Origin: Micropruina sp.
GTDB taxonomy: Bacteria; Actinomycetota; Actinomycetes; Propionibacteriales; Propionibacteriaceae
Direction: 5' to 3'
DNA length: 64,000 nucleotides
Assembly (NCBI GenBank): GCA_016711205.1
Contig: JADJTM010000001.1
Coordinates: 1,302,001 to 1,366,000 of the forward strand
Made by a program: the position numbers and the translations under genes. Each line of letters begins with the position of its first letter. The stretch's first letter is position 1. Below, piece by piece: positions 20,364-29,918 of this stretch. The notes under the pieces are model-generated. The model ran no database searches and was not told the DNA's origin. It was given only the letters and a program-made list of their open reading frames with translations.

Positions 20364-20875
20364 CGCTCCACCTCCTTCAGCTCGCTGATGATCTGGTCCA
20401 CGATGACGCGAATCGGTGTGGAATCGGTCTGTACCGTGATTGTGGCCACACTCTGGTACACCGGCGTTCGTTCTGCGAGAAGTCGGATCAAAGTCGCCCG
20501 CATGTTACCCAGCAACAACGGACGGGCCTGGTTCAGCCCCACCCGCCTGCTCGCCTGGGTGACCGACACCGACAGCCACACCACGGTGACCTGGCGCAGG
20601 GCGTCCGCGATCGCCGGGGTCATCGGCGCACCCCCGCCCAGCGACACCACCCCTGGCGCGGCCAACGCCGCCACGCTCGCCTCGCGTTCGAGTTCGCGAA
20701 AGTGGGCCTCACCGGAATCGGCGAAGATCTCGCGGATCAACCGGCCCTGCTCGGCCTCGATCCGGGTGTCCACGTCGACGAACGGCAGCTTCAGCCGGGT
20801 GGCCAGTTGCCGCCCCACGCTGGTCTTGCCGGCGCCGGGGGCGCCGATCACGGCGATCGTGGACGCCGCGCTCAC
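20360..20875 (-). CDS. aroK: Shikimate kinase
   Basis: 171 residues from GTG 20875. It phosphorylates shikimate at the 3-OH. The P-loop is GAPGAGKTSVGRQLA, the shikimate-binding DVDTRIEAE and FRELERE follow, then VVSLGGGAPM and the lid NQARPLLLGNM. It overlaps both aroC upstream and aroB downstream by GTGA. Confidence 0.95.
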   Translation of the reverse strand: MSAASTIAVIGAPGAGKTSVGRQLATRLKLPFVDVDTRIEAEQGRLIREIFADSGEAHFRELEREASVAALAAPGVVSLGGGAPMTPAIADALRQVTVVWLSVSVTQASRRVGLNQARPLLLGNMRATLIRLLAERTPVYQSVATITVQTDSTPIRVIVDQIISELKEVER

Positions 20876-22057
20876 CTCAGCCCTCGCTGCGCGAGCCGCT
20901 GCAGGTACCCCTGGTGATTGCGGCTGGTCTCATCGACCGAGTCGCCGCCGAACTTCTCCAGCACCGCCTCGGCCAGCACGAGTGCCACCATCGCCTCGGC
21001 CACCACGCCGGCGGCCGGCACGGCGCACACGTCCGAGCGCTGATGGTGGGCGGATGCGGCTTCGCCGGTGGCCACGTCCACGGTGCGCAACGCCCGCGGC
21101 ACGGTGGCGATCGGCTTCATCGCGGCACGCACCCGTAACGTCTCGCCGGTGCTCATGCCGCCCTCGGTACCGCCCGGAGCGGTTGCTCAGCCGGGTGACG
21201 CCGCCCGGGCTCGGCTGCATCTCGTCGTGCGCCAGGCTGCCGCGGGTTCGGGCCAGTTCGAAGCCGTCACCCACCTCGACGCCCTTGATCGCCTGAATGC
21301 CCATCAACGCTCCGGCGAGCCGCGAATCCAGCCGTCGATCGCCCTGGGTGTGCGCCCCCAGGCCGGCCGGCACCCCGTCGGCGACCACCTCGACCACTCC
21401 ACCCAGGGTGTCGCCGGCCCGCTGACATTCGGCCACCTCGGCCTGCATGGCCAGGCTGGCCTCGGGGTCGAAGCAGCGCACCGGATCGGCGTCGATCGCG
21501 TCGCGGTCGGCGAAGCCGGGCACCGCACCGCCGGTACGGATCAGGCCCAACTCGACCACGTGGCTGACTACGGTGATGCCGCACGCCTGCTGCAGAAAGT
21601 TGGACGCCACCCGCCCCAGCGCCACCCGGGCTGCGGTCTCGCGCGCAGATGCCCGCTCCAGTATCGGACGGGCCTCGGCCCAGTCGTACTTCTGCATGCC
21701 GGCCAGGTCGGCATGACCGGGCCGCGGACGGGTCAGCGGCGCGTTGCGGGCCAGCGCGGCCAGCTCGTCCTCGTCAACGGTGTCGGGCGCCATCACCGTC
21801 TGCCACTTGGGCCATTCGGTGTTTCCGATCATGATCGCGACCGGTGAGCCGAGGGTTTCGCCGTGCCGGACGCCGGCCAGCAGGGTCACCTCGTCGGCCT
21901 CGAACTTCATCCGCGCGCCGCGGCCGGCACCGAGCCGGCGGCGGGCGAGAGCGTCCGCAATGTCGCCGGTGCTCACCCGCACATGCGCCGGAATGCCCTC
22001 GATGGTGGCCACCAGCGCACGTCCGTGCGACTCGCCGGCGGTCAGGTAACGGAGCAT
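20872..22057 (-). CDS. aroC: Chorismate synthase, frameshifted
   Basis: Expected product about 394 residues. It makes chorismate from EPSP with reduced FMN. The N-terminus MLRYLTAGESHGRALVATIE and the motif RRRLGAGRGARMKFE are clear, and GVEVGDGFELARTRGS follows. At about 21173-21175 the frame breaks. The correct continuation in the next frame is GGMSTGETLRVRAAMKPIAT to AEAMVALVLAEAVLEKFGGD. Removing one base from a CCC run (GGG on the coding strand) restores RLSNRSGGTEGG. The span is 1186 nt, one base too many. A sequencing error is likely because the gene is normally essential. Confidence 0.93.
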
Positions 22058-22070
22058 GGTTCGGAGTGTT

Positions 22071-22907
22071 TCACGCCCGGCCGCGCCGTTCGAGCTCTGC
22101 CCGCACGGCAGACATCAGCACCTCGGCGGGCACGGTCATGCCGGTCATCAGCCGCACCTGGTGCCGGGCCTGGTGCACCAGCAGGTCCAGCCCGCTGAGC
22201 ACGCTCAGCCCCGCCGCGGCGGCCCGTGTGGCCAGCGGCGTCGGCCACGGGTGGTAGATCACGTCGAAGACCGCGCGCAGTGCAGGACACGACGGCACCT
22301 GCAGGCTGTCCAGGTGCCCGTCCAGGCCTGCGGACGGCACCGTAGAGACGAGCAGTTCGCTCGCCGGATCGAGCGGCGCACCCAGGCTGCGTGGTTGCAG
22401 CTCGACCGGCAGCGCGCCCTCCGCCCACTGCCGCAGCTCGCGCACCCGCTCGATGCTGCGCCCCTGCACCTCGATCAACTGCGCGCCGCTGCGCACCAGC
22501 GCGACGATCGCCGAACGGGCGGTGGCGCCGTTGCCGATCACCGTCGCGACCCGCACCGGACCCACCCCCTCGGCGGCCAGCGCGTCCGCCAGGCCGGCGA
22601 TGTCGGTGTTGTGGACCCGGCGCTGTTCACCCAGCACCACAGTGTTGGCGACGCCGGTCAGCAGCACGTCGTCGTCCGCCACTCCGCACGCGGCGGCCTG
22701 CTCCTTCAGCGGCATGGTGATACTCAGCCCGCGCCACGAATCGTCCAGCCCGGCGACGAAGCCGGCGAACTCGTGGGGTTGAAGCTCGACCCGCTGGTAA
22801 CTCCAGCTCAGGCCGAGGTGGGCGTAGGCGGCGCGGTGGATGACCGGCGACAGCGAGTGAGCGATCGGTGAGCCCGCGACGGCGGCCCTGGGTCGCTCAG
22901 GGCTCAC
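22071..22907 (-). CDS. aroE: Shikimate dehydrogenase
   Basis: 278 residues from GTG 22907. It reduces 3-dehydroshikimate with NADPH. The shikimate site is GSPIAHSLSPVIHRAAYAHL and LSITMPLKEQA, with the catalytic Lys. HNTDIAGLADAL supplies the Asn/Asp pair, and the NADP motif is VIGNGATARSAIVAL. The GTG overlaps the mltG stop as GTGA and was preferred to a longer frame start because it fits the family N-terminus. Confidence 0.93.
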   Translation of the reverse strand: MSPERPRAAVAGSPIAHSLSPVIHRAAYAHLGLSWSYQRVELQPHEFAGFVAGLDDSWRGLSITMPLKEQAAACGVADDDVLLTGVANTVVLGEQRRVHNTDIAGLADALAAEGVGPVRVATVIGNGATARSAIVALVRSGAQLIEVQGRSIERVRELRQWAEGALPVELQPRSLGAPLDPASELLVSTVPSAGLDGHLDSLQVPSCPALRAVFDVIYHPWPTPLATRAAAAGLSVLSGLDLLVHQARHQVRLMTGMTVPAEVLMSAVRAELERRGRA

Positions 22908-24049
22908 CGGCACTTCTTCTTGTTCTCGGCGGAGGCCAGGCACCACGACTGCAGCTGCGCGACCGCCTTCTTGTGCTCTTCGAAGGTGGTGGAAAAGACG
23001 GTTTGGCCGGTGTCGAGGTTGATCGGCATGAAGTAGAGCCAGTCGCCGTCTTCGGGATTCAGCGCCGCCTCCATGGCGGCCTTCGCCGGAGAGGTGATCG
23101 GGCCCGGCGGCAGGCCGACGAACCTGTAGGTGTTGTACGGCGAGTCGCTTTCGCGCTCCTTGTCCGTGGTGTAGATGCGGTTCGTGATGTTGTTGGCGAA
23201 GGCGACGGTGGCGTCCGACTGCAGCTTCATGTCCTTCTTCAGCCGGTTGTAGAACACCCGGGCGACCTTGCCGCGATCCTCGGCCCGATTCACCTCGCGT
23301 TCGATGATGCTGGCCACGATCAGCGCATCGTAGGGCTTGTAGCCCAGCGCTTTGGCCCGATCCTCGAACGCCAGGTCGTTCACCGTCTTGTTGAACTGGT
23401 TGATCGGCAGCTTGAGCACGTTCACCGCCGTCGGCTTGAGCGGCAGGTTGTAGGTGTCGGGAAAGATGAAACCCTCGTTGCTGGGGCCGATCCAGTCGGG
23501 CAGCCCGAACTGCTTGCGGTTCTTCAGGGCCGCTTTGAAACTCTTCTCGGGCACCTTCGTGGCCTGCGCCAGTGCGGTCAGCACCTGCGAGAGCCGTTGC
23601 CCCTCACGGATCTGGAACTGGTTGTTGATCTGGTTGGCCGGGTCTAGCAGCATCTGCAGGGCCGTCTTGGCCGGAATCTGCGTGCGCAGCTTGTACAGGC
23701 CGTACTGGATCTTGCGCACGCCGGTCGGGTCGCTGGCCGCCACGGACTGGAACGCCTTGGCGGTCTTGATCACGTCCGCGGCCAGCAGAATGTCGGCGAT
23801 CGCCGTGGTCGAGGCACCCTGCGGAATCTCCACGACCACGTCGGCGGCACCCTCGGGGTCGATGTAGTCCTCGACCGTGCGGAAGGCGATGTAGGCGTCG
23901 TGCACCTTGCCGTAGACGAACCAGCCGCCACCGAGGAGCACCGCCATCGACAGCAGCACCGCCACCGACCCGCGGACCCGGTACCACACCTCTTTCGGTA
24001 GCCATCGCCCGGTCTCGGGATCCCGCAGCTCGCGGAACAGTTTCGCCAT
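22904..24049 (-). CDS. mltG: Endolytic murein transglycosylase MltG (YceG-like)
   Basis: 381 residues. The cytoplasmic tail of about 28 residues is followed by one membrane segment (VAVLLSMAVLLGGGWFVYGK), then the extracellular YceG domain. The domain holds VIKTAKAFQSVA, VREGQ-like IREGQRLSQVLTAL, the catalytic Glu region YDALIVASIIEREVNRAE and LQSDATVAFA with SPYNTYRFVGLPPGPITSPA. MltG cleaves nascent glycan strands and sets their length. It heads or precedes the aro genes through a 4-bp overlap, a frequent actinobacterial layout. Confidence 0.94.
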   Translation of the reverse strand: MAKLFRELRDPETGRWLPKEVWYRVRGSVAVLLSMAVLLGGGWFVYGKVHDAYIAFRTVEDYIDPEGAADVVVEIPQGASTTAIADILLAADVIKTAKAFQSVAASDPTGVRKIQYGLYKLRTQIPAKTALQMLLDPANQINNQFQIREGQRLSQVLTALAQATKVPEKSFKAALKNRKQFGLPDWIGPSNEGFIFPDTYNLPLKPTAVNVLKLPINQFNKTVNDLAFEDRAKALGYKPYDALIVASIIEREVNRAEDRGKVARVFYNRLKKDMKLQSDATVAFANNITNRIYTTDKERESDSPYNTYRFVGLPPGPITSPAKAAMEAALNPEDGDWLYFMPINLDTGQTVFSTTFEEHKKAVAQLQSWCLASAENKKKCR

Positions 24050-24085
24050 CAGTTCAGTCCTTTGCTCGTCGCGCCGGTTCGTTGC

Positions 24086-24529
24086 TCACCGCGCCGGTTC
24101 GCCGGGAGGCCTGCCCGTGGCACGCTCCACGGCCAACGCCTGCTCCAAGATTGCCACGGCCGCCGCCTGGTCGATGACGGCGCGCTGGCGGCGCGTGTCG
24201 CGGCCGGCCGAGCGCAGTCTGCGGCTGGCGTCCACGGTGGTCAGCCGCTCATCGGTGAACCGCCAGCTGACCTGGGGGTTCGCCTCGACCAGGGCGCGGG
24301 TCTGGGCACGGACGAAGCTCGCGGCCGGCCCTTCATCACCGGCCAGGTTGCGCGGCAGGCCGATGATCACCTCGATCGGCTCGTACTCCGCCAGCAGGAC
24401 GGGAAGCCGGGTGCCCGCTCCGGACGCCTGGACGGTCTCGACCGGGTAGGCCAGGGTGCCCTCGGCGTCGCAGGCCGCGACACCGATCCGGGCCTTGCCC
24501 CAGTCGAGGGCCAGCCGGACGCCCAGCCG
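24086..24529 (-). CDS. ruvX: RuvX/YqgF pre-16S rRNA nuclease, N-terminus unresolved
   Basis: The listed span is the conserved domain, 148 codons, which is normal for the whole family. It has RLGVRLALDWGKARIGVAAC with the catalytic Asp, EYEPIEVIIGLPRNLAGDEG, WRFTDERLTTVDASRRL and a C-terminal IDQAAAVAILEQALA. The enzyme is thought to trim pre-16S rRNA. No ATG, GTG or TTG starts this frame near 24529. The open frame runs on upstream through a proline run encoded by the poly-G tract at 24621-24711, so the start is lost in sequence of doubtful quality. It lies downstream of alaS and upstream of mltG, as in relatives. Confidence 0.82.
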   Translation of the reverse strand, partial: RLGVRLALDWGKARIGVAACDAEGTLAYPVETVQASGAGTRLPVLLAEYEPIEVIIGLPRNLAGDEGPAASFVRAQTRALVEANPQVSWRFTDERLTTVDASRRLRSAGRDTRRQRAVIDQAAAVAILEQALAVERATGRPPGEPAR

Positions 24530-24620
24530 GAAACGCTGATCGAGCTTCCGCTGCCGATCCAGCGTGTCGAGATCACCCGACCCCTGCCGATGGAGCTCGT
24601 CGGGAAGGGGGGCCCCGACC

Positions 24621-24713
<93 letters not shown>

Positions 24714-24788
24714 GGGGGTGTGGGTCTGGCCGCCGAGGGGCCGCGCCAGGTGGTGGGTCGAGCCCTCCGCACCGACCCCGGGCAGAGA

Positions 24789-24860
24789 GGTCTCGACAAG
24801 CTCGACCGGTGGTTCGACCAGCGGCTCGGGCTCGACCGGCGGATCGACAGGCTCGACCGG
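24789..24860. repeat. Family D short repeats between ruvX and alaS
   Basis: Repeated GGTCTCGACAAGCTCGACC (24789-24807) and GATCGACAGGCTCGACCGG (24842-24860), with a related GGGCTCGACCGG between. TCGACAAGCTCGACC-type words are widely scattered between genes in many actinobacteria. The block ends 12 bp before the alaS stop codon. Confidence 0.6.
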
Positions 24861-24871
24861 CGGGCTGCCGG

Positions 24872-27526
24872 TCAAAGAACCGCCACCGCGGCGCGGACGG
24901 CGTCCAGGGCCCGTGCAGAGCCGGCACCGTCGGTGCCGCCGCCCTGGGCGAAGTCGTCCTTGCCGCCCCCGCGCCCACCCAACTCGCCGGCACCGATGCC
25001 GACCAGAGCGCCGGCGCGTGCGCCGAGCGCCCGGGCGGCCTCGTTGGTGGCCACGGCCAGCACCGGCTTGGCGTCGGTGCCACCGACCAGCGCCACCACG
25101 GCGGCGTCCGAGCCGAGATCGGTGCGCACCTGCAGGGCGATGGTGCGCAGGTCGCCGCCGGACGCGCCGCTCACCTGCTCGGCCACCAGCCGGACGTTGC
25201 CCGCTCTGGCCGCCCGCGCCGCCAGCCCGGACGCGCCGGCCAGCAACTCGCGACTGCGGTAGTTCTCGATCTGCTTCTCGGCCGACTTCAGCTGCGCGAG
25301 CAGCTTCTCGACCCGCTCGGTCAACTGTTCCGGCTGGGTCTTCAGGGTGTCGGACAGCGTCGCGACCAGGGCCCGCTCGGCGGCGAACCGCTCGAACGCG
25401 TCCCGGCTGACCAGCGCCTCGACCCGGCGGATGCCGGAGCCGATCGACTGCTCGCCGAGCAGGTTGACCAGTCCGATCTGCGCGGTGCGGGCGACGTGGG
25501 TGCCGCCGCAGAGTTCACGCGACCACGGTCCGGCCAGCTCGACCATGCGCACCACGTTGCCGTACTTCTCGCCGAACATCGCCTGCGCGCCGAGCGCCTT
25601 GGCGTCGTCGATCGCCAGCTCGCGGTCGGTCACCTCGAAGTCGTCGCGGATCGCCGTGTTGACGATGCCTTCGAGCTCGCTGCGCATGCTCGGCGACAGC
25701 GCCTGGCTGGCGTTGAAGTCGAAGCGAAGATAGCCCGGCTTGTTGTACGAACCGGCCTGATGGGTGCCCTGCCCGAGCAGCTGCCGCAGCGCCGCATTTA
25801 CGATGTGGGTGGACGTGTGCGCCTGGCTGGCCGCGAACCGCGCGGGCGCGTCCACCTGCGCCAGCACCCGTTGTCCCGTCGCCAGTTCGCCCTCGTTGAC
25901 CAGCACCTTGTGCACCACGAGGCCCTGGATCGGACGCTGCACGTCGAGCACGTCCAGTTCGAGACCGGAGCCGGTCAGCACGCCGTGGTCGGCGTCCTGC
26001 CCGCCCGCCTCGGCGTAGAACGGCGTCTCGTTCAGCACCACCTCGACCACGTCGCCCGGACGCGCCACCTCGACCAGCGCCCCGTCCGAAACGATGCCGC
26101 GCACCGCCGACTCGACGACGAGGTCGGTGAACCCCAGGAACGGCGTCTCACCGGAGGCGCGCAACGTGCGGTAGGCCTCGGTGTCGACCGCCCCGCCCTT
26201 CTTGGCCCGGGCGTCCGCCTTGGCCCGGTCCTTCTGCTGCTGCATGAGCGTGCGGAACCGGGTCTGGTCCACCTCGAGGCCCGCCTCGGCGGCCATCTCG
26301 AGCGTCAGGTCGATCGGAAAGCCGTAGGTGTCGTGCAGCTGGAAGGCCTGATCGCCGTCGAGCACTGCCGAGTGCGCCTGCTTGGCCCGGGTGGCCGCCA
26401 GGTCGAAGATCTGCGTTCCGGCCACGAGCGTGCGACGGAACGCCTCCTCTTCGCCGTAGGCGATCTGCGAGACCCGCTGCCACTGGCTGGACACCTCGGG
26501 GTAGCTGACCTCCATCAGCCCCTTGGACACCGGCAGCAGTTCGGGCAGCACCTGGTCGTGCACCCCGAGCAGCCGCATCGAGCGGATCGAGCGTCGCAGC
26601 AATCGGCGCAGCACGTAGCCGCGGGCCTCGTTGCCGGGCGTGACCCCGTCGGTCATCAGCATCAGCGCCGAGCGGACGTGGTCGCCCACCACCCGCAGCC
26701 GCACGTCGTTGTTCTGGTCGGCGCCGTACCGGGTGCCGGCAAGTTCGGCGGCCCGGGTGATCACCGGAAAGATCTCGTCGATCTCGTACATGTTGGCCAC
26801 GCCCTGCAGCAGGTACGCGGTGCGTTCCAGGCCCATGCCGGTGTCGATGTTCTTGCTGGGCAACGGGCCGAGCACGTCGAAGTCGTCCTTGGCGCGGACG
26901 GCGCTGAGCTCTTCGGTCTGGAACACCAGGTTCCAGATCTCGAGAAACCGGTCCTCGTCCACGATCGGGCCACCGTCAGGGCCGAACTCCGGCCCGCGAT
27001 CGATGTAGATCTCGCTGCACGGGCCGCCCGGACCGGGGATGCCCATGTGCCAGTAGTTGTCCTTCAGGCCGCGGCGCTGGATGTGCGCGTCCGGCACCCC
27101 GACACCGCGCCACAGCGCGGCGGCCTCGTCGTCGTCCAGGTAGACGGTGACCCAGACCTTGTCGGGATCGAAGCCGTAGTTGCCCTCGGCCTGGCTGCCG
27201 GTGACCAGCTGCCAGGCGAACTCGATGGCGCCGGCCTTGAAGTAGTCGCCGAAGGCGAAGTTGCCGTTCATCTGAAAGAAGGTGCCGTGCCGGGTGGTCT
27301 TGCCGACCTCTTCGATGTCGAGGGTGCGGACGCACTTCTGCACGCTCACGGCGCGCGTGAAGGGCGGGTCCTCGGCGCCGGTGAAGTAGGGCTTGAAGGG
27401 CACCATGCCCGCGTTGACGAAGAGCAGGGTGGGGTCGTTGTAGACCAGCGGCGCCGACGGCACCTCGGTGTGACCGAAGCGCGTGAAGAAGTCGATGTAG
27501 CGTCGCCGGATCTCGGCGGTTTTCAT
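24872..27526 (-). CDS. alaS: Alanyl-tRNA synthetase
   Basis: 884 residues, full length. Class II catalytic core: MKTAEIRRRYIDFFTRFGHT at the start, NDPTLLFVNAGMVPFK and TFFQMNGNFAFGDYFKAGAI (motif 2). The editing domain has the zinc site HTSTHIVNAALRQ and CGGTHVARTAQIG, which removes Ser and Gly from mischarged tRNA. The C-terminal C-Ala domain ends in a Gly/Asp-rich segment (GAGELGGRGGGKDDFAQGG). Just upstream are two small membrane-anchored proteins that are usual partners of actinobacterial alaS. Confidence 0.97.
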   Translation of the reverse strand: MKTAEIRRRYIDFFTRFGHTEVPSAPLVYNDPTLLFVNAGMVPFKPYFTGAEDPPFTRAVSVQKCVRTLDIEEVGKTTRHGTFFQMNGNFAFGDYFKAGAIEFAWQLVTGSQAEGNYGFDPDKVWVTVYLDDDEAAALWRGVGVPDAHIQRRGLKDNYWHMGIPGPGGPCSEIYIDRGPEFGPDGGPIVDEDRFLEIWNLVFQTEELSAVRAKDDFDVLGPLPSKNIDTGMGLERTAYLLQGVANMYEIDEIFPVITRAAELAGTRYGADQNNDVRLRVVGDHVRSALMLMTDGVTPGNEARGYVLRRLLRRSIRSMRLLGVHDQVLPELLPVSKGLMEVSYPEVSSQWQRVSQIAYGEEEAFRRTLVAGTQIFDLAATRAKQAHSAVLDGDQAFQLHDTYGFPIDLTLEMAAEAGLEVDQTRFRTLMQQQKDRAKADARAKKGGAVDTEAYRTLRASGETPFLGFTDLVVESAVRGIVSDGALVEVARPGDVVEVVLNETPFYAEAGGQDADHGVLTGSGLELDVLDVQRPIQGLVVHKVLVNEGELATGQRVLAQVDAPARFAASQAHTSTHIVNAALRQLLGQGTHQAGSYNKPGYLRFDFNASQALSPSMRSELEGIVNTAIRDDFEVTDRELAIDDAKALGAQAMFGEKYGNVVRMVELAGPWSRELCGGTHVARTAQIGLVNLLGEQSIGSGIRRVEALVSRDAFERFAAERALVATLSDTLKTQPEQLTERVEKLLAQLKSAEKQIENYRSRELLAGASGLAARAARAGNVRLVAEQVSGASGGDLRTIALQVRTDLGSDAAVVALVGGTDAKPVLAVATNEAARALGARAGALVGIGAGELGGRGGGKDDFAQGGGTDGAGSARALDAVRAAVAVL

Positions 27527-27568
27527 GTGTGTTGTCCGATCGGATGTGCCGGCTGCGCCGGCGGGTGG

Positions 27569-27829
27569 TCAGGTGCGGTCGCTCTCCTGGACGGGAAGGT
27601 TCTCCCCGGCCAGGCCCAGAGCCTCGCGCAGCTCGGTTTCGCGCTCGTCCATGGCGCTGGTGAAGGTGTCGACCAGGTCGGTGAGCCATTCCTGCGCGTT
27701 GCGGGCCGACTTCTCGACCTGTTCGGTGACGCCCTTGGGCGTGAACCGCTCGTAGTACTCGCGGCCCTTCACCACCAGCAGCGCGGTGACGCCGACGCCG
27801 ACCACGAACCAGAACAGCCGGCGGCGCAT
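27569..27829 (-). CDS. Small membrane-anchored protein upstream of alaS
   Basis: 86 residues. An N-terminal membrane helix, LFWFVVGVGVTALLVVKG, is followed by a soluble tail with an amphipathic helix (TEQVEKSARNAQEWLTDLVD) and an acidic end. Function unknown. Its start shares the stop of the preceding DUF948 gene (27829), so the two are co-translated. A similar short gene sits before alaS in many actinobacteria. Confidence 0.8.
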   Translation of the reverse strand: MRRRLFWFVVGVGVTALLVVKGREYYERFTPKGVTEQVEKSARNAQEWLTDLVDTFTSAMDERETELREALGLAGENLPVQESDRT

Positions 27830-28209
27830 CAGCTCTTGGCCTTACGGGTGCCCTTGATCGCCTGCCGGACGCCGTGGCTGATCGCGGCGGTCTTCACCAG
27901 CGGACCCCCGAGCGTGGCCGAGAACAGCGTCGACAGCTGCGCGGCGTTCTCGCTGACCACGACGGCGTGCCGGCTGACCTTCGAGACGTCTTCGGTGACC
28001 AGGCTGAGCTTGCCCAGCTCGTCGTTGGTGGCGGTGACCGTGCCCTTCAGCTCGTGCAGGATCGGCACCGACGAGTGCCCGAGGTCACGGACCACGAGCC
28101 GCAGCTCTTCGAGCACCCGGCCCAGCTTGAGCAGCGGAACCGCACAGAAGGCGACCAGGGCGACGGCGGCGATGGCCGCGATCAGGCCGGCGATCTCTCC
28201 AACGGACAT
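27829..28209 (-). CDS. DUF948-family membrane protein
   Basis: 126 residues. An N-terminal membrane helix (VGEIAGLIAAIAAVALVAFC) is followed by a long helical region with heptad-like spacing (LKLGRVLEELRLVVRDLGHS, then LHELKGTVTATNDELGKL), ending in basic IKGTRKAKS. This is the pattern of DUF948 proteins, whose function is unknown. It is the first gene of the DUF948 - small protein - alaS group. Confidence 0.8.
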   Translation of the reverse strand: MSVGEIAGLIAAIAAVALVAFCAVPLLKLGRVLEELRLVVRDLGHSSVPILHELKGTVTATNDELGKLSLVTEDVSKVSRHAVVVSENAAQLSTLFSATLGGPLVKTAAISHGVRQAIKGTRKAKS

Positions 28210-28289
28210 GGTGGTTCCTTCGACTCGAAACGGTGTCTGTCGCAGCCTAACGCACCGACCCAGCCGGTTGAGGCCCCGGTGGAGGGCGC

Positions 28290-28314
28290 GGGGGGGGGGG
28301 GGGGGCGGGGGGGG
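28290..28314. other. Second poly-G tract
   Basis: Sixteen G at 28290-28305, one C, then eight G at 28307-28314. It lies in the short gap between the photolyase stop (28366) and the DUF948 start (28209). The gap holds no gene. It resembles the larger tract at 24621-24711 and is on the same strand. Confidence 0.8.
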
Positions 28315-28365
28315 CGGTGCGCAGCATCCGGCGTCGGCGGCTCCACCTGCTGCGAAGGCCAGCGC

Positions 28366-29730
28366 TCAGCGGGCGTCCTTGGCCAGGGCGAGCCGATCCA
28401 GCGCGACGCGGCGTTGCTCGGCGTGGTCGACGATGCGTGGGGGGTAGCCGTGGGCGTACCCGTCCGGATGACGCCACGGTTCGTGGACGGCAGCCCCGTC
28501 CAGCTGGCGAAGCTCGGGCACCCACCGCCTCACATAGGCACCGTCTGGGTCGAACTTGACGCCCTGGGTGACCGGGTTGAACACGCGGAAGTACGGGGCC
28601 GCGTCGGTGCCGGTGCCGGCCACCCACTGCCAGCCGTGGTTGTTGGACGCCAGGTCACCGTCGATCAGGTGGTCGAGAAAGTGCCGCGCGCCCACCGGCC
28701 ACCACACATGCAGATCCTTGACCAGAAAGCTGGCGGTGACCATGCGGACGCGGTTGTGCATCCAGCCCAGCGCCAGCAGCTGCCGCATGCCGGCGTCAAC
28801 GAACGGATACCCGGTGCGGCCCTGCCGCCAGGCCTCGATCGCATCAGCGTCGTCGTCGTAGGCCATGGCGCTGAGATCGGTGCGCAGATCGTGCCACAGC
28901 GAGCGCGGATTATGGTGCAACACGTCGGCGTAGAACTCGCGCCAGGCCAACTCGGTGCCGTAGCGGTCGGCGCCCTTCGCGAGCCGGCCGGCCAGGTCGG
29001 CGAGCAGGGTGCGTGGGTGCAGCACACCGAACTTCAGGTACGGCGACAATGCGGACGTGCCGTCGCGGTCCGGCCGGTCGCGGTCGTTGGCGTAGCGGGC
29101 CAGGCCCTCGTCGAGGAACTCGTGCCAGCGGGTGAGCGCCGCCCGCTCCCCGGGCTTGGGCAGGTCGGGCAGGCCGTCCACCTGGAGTGCGGCATCGAGC
29201 GTGGCCCAGGCGTCGTCGTCGGACGTGGCCTTGGCGAACGTCAAACCCTTCGGCTCCATCGAAGGTTCGCGCCAGCCGTGGTCGCGCCAGGCCCGCGAGA
29301 AGGGCGTGAACACCCGATAGGGATCGCCCTGGGCGTTGCGGACGCGTCCGGGCGTGACGGCGTAGGGGCTGCCGGTCTCGACCCAGGCAACATCGGCCCG
29401 GTTCAGCGCCTCGCGCACCGTGGCGTCCCGGGCGGCACCGTCTGGCTCGGTTTCGGTCGAGACGTGGACGCTCCTCGCCCCCACTTCGGCGGCCAGCGCC
29501 GGCAGCACCTCGGCGGGGTTGCCGTGCCGCAGGCACAGCCGGCCGTCGTAGGCCTCGTTCAGCGCCCGCAGCGTGTGTGCCAACCAGGCCCGCCGCACGT
29601 CGCCGGCCGAGTCATAGATCGCCGGGTCGAGCACGAACACGGGCAGCACCGGGCCGTCGGCGTGGGCGGCAGCCAGCGCCGGATGGTCGGCGCGGCGCAG
29701 GTCACGGCGCAGCCAAAGAATCGCTGTCAT
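28366..29730 (-). CDS. phrB: Deoxyribodipyrimidine photolyase (class I)
   Basis: 454 residues. It repairs cyclobutane pyrimidine dimers in blue light with FAD. The N-terminal antenna domain starts ILWLRRDLRRADHPALAAA. The C-terminal FAD domain has GTSALSPYLKFGVLHPRTLL, ELAWREFYADVLHHNP, GYPFVDAGMRQLLALGWMHN and the signature DLASNNHGWQWVAGTGTDAA followed by PYFRVFNPVTQG. The presence of these residues supports a true photolyase over a cryptochrome. The 188-bp gap to rarA contains imperfect direct repeats around GGCGGTCAGGCCGGGGGCG and no gene. Confidence 0.94.
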   Translation of the reverse strand: MTAILWLRRDLRRADHPALAAAHADGPVLPVFVLDPAIYDSAGDVRRAWLAHTLRALNEAYDGRLCLRHGNPAEVLPALAAEVGARSVHVSTETEPDGAARDATVREALNRADVAWVETGSPYAVTPGRVRNAQGDPYRVFTPFSRAWRDHGWREPSMEPKGLTFAKATSDDDAWATLDAALQVDGLPDLPKPGERAALTRWHEFLDEGLARYANDRDRPDRDGTSALSPYLKFGVLHPRTLLADLAGRLAKGADRYGTELAWREFYADVLHHNPRSLWHDLRTDLSAMAYDDDADAIEAWRQGRTGYPFVDAGMRQLLALGWMHNRVRMVTASFLVKDLHVWWPVGARHFLDHLIDGDLASNNHGWQWVAGTGTDAAPYFRVFNPVTQGVKFDPDGAYVRRWVPELRQLDGAAVHEPWRHPDGYAHGYPPRIVDHAEQRRVALDRLALAKDAR

Positions 29731-29918
29731 GCCCCGATCCTGTCAGGTGTCGCCACCAACCAGCAGGGCCACAAGGGGTGATTCCATGTGCCCGCGCCGG
29801 CGGGTGGCGGGCGGCGGGCGGCGGGCAGGCCGGAGGGCCGGGCGGGGGGCGGTGGGCAGCACCGCCAGCCGTCAGCGGGCGGCGGTCAGGCCGGGGGCGT
29901 GTCGGATAGGGGCGGCGG

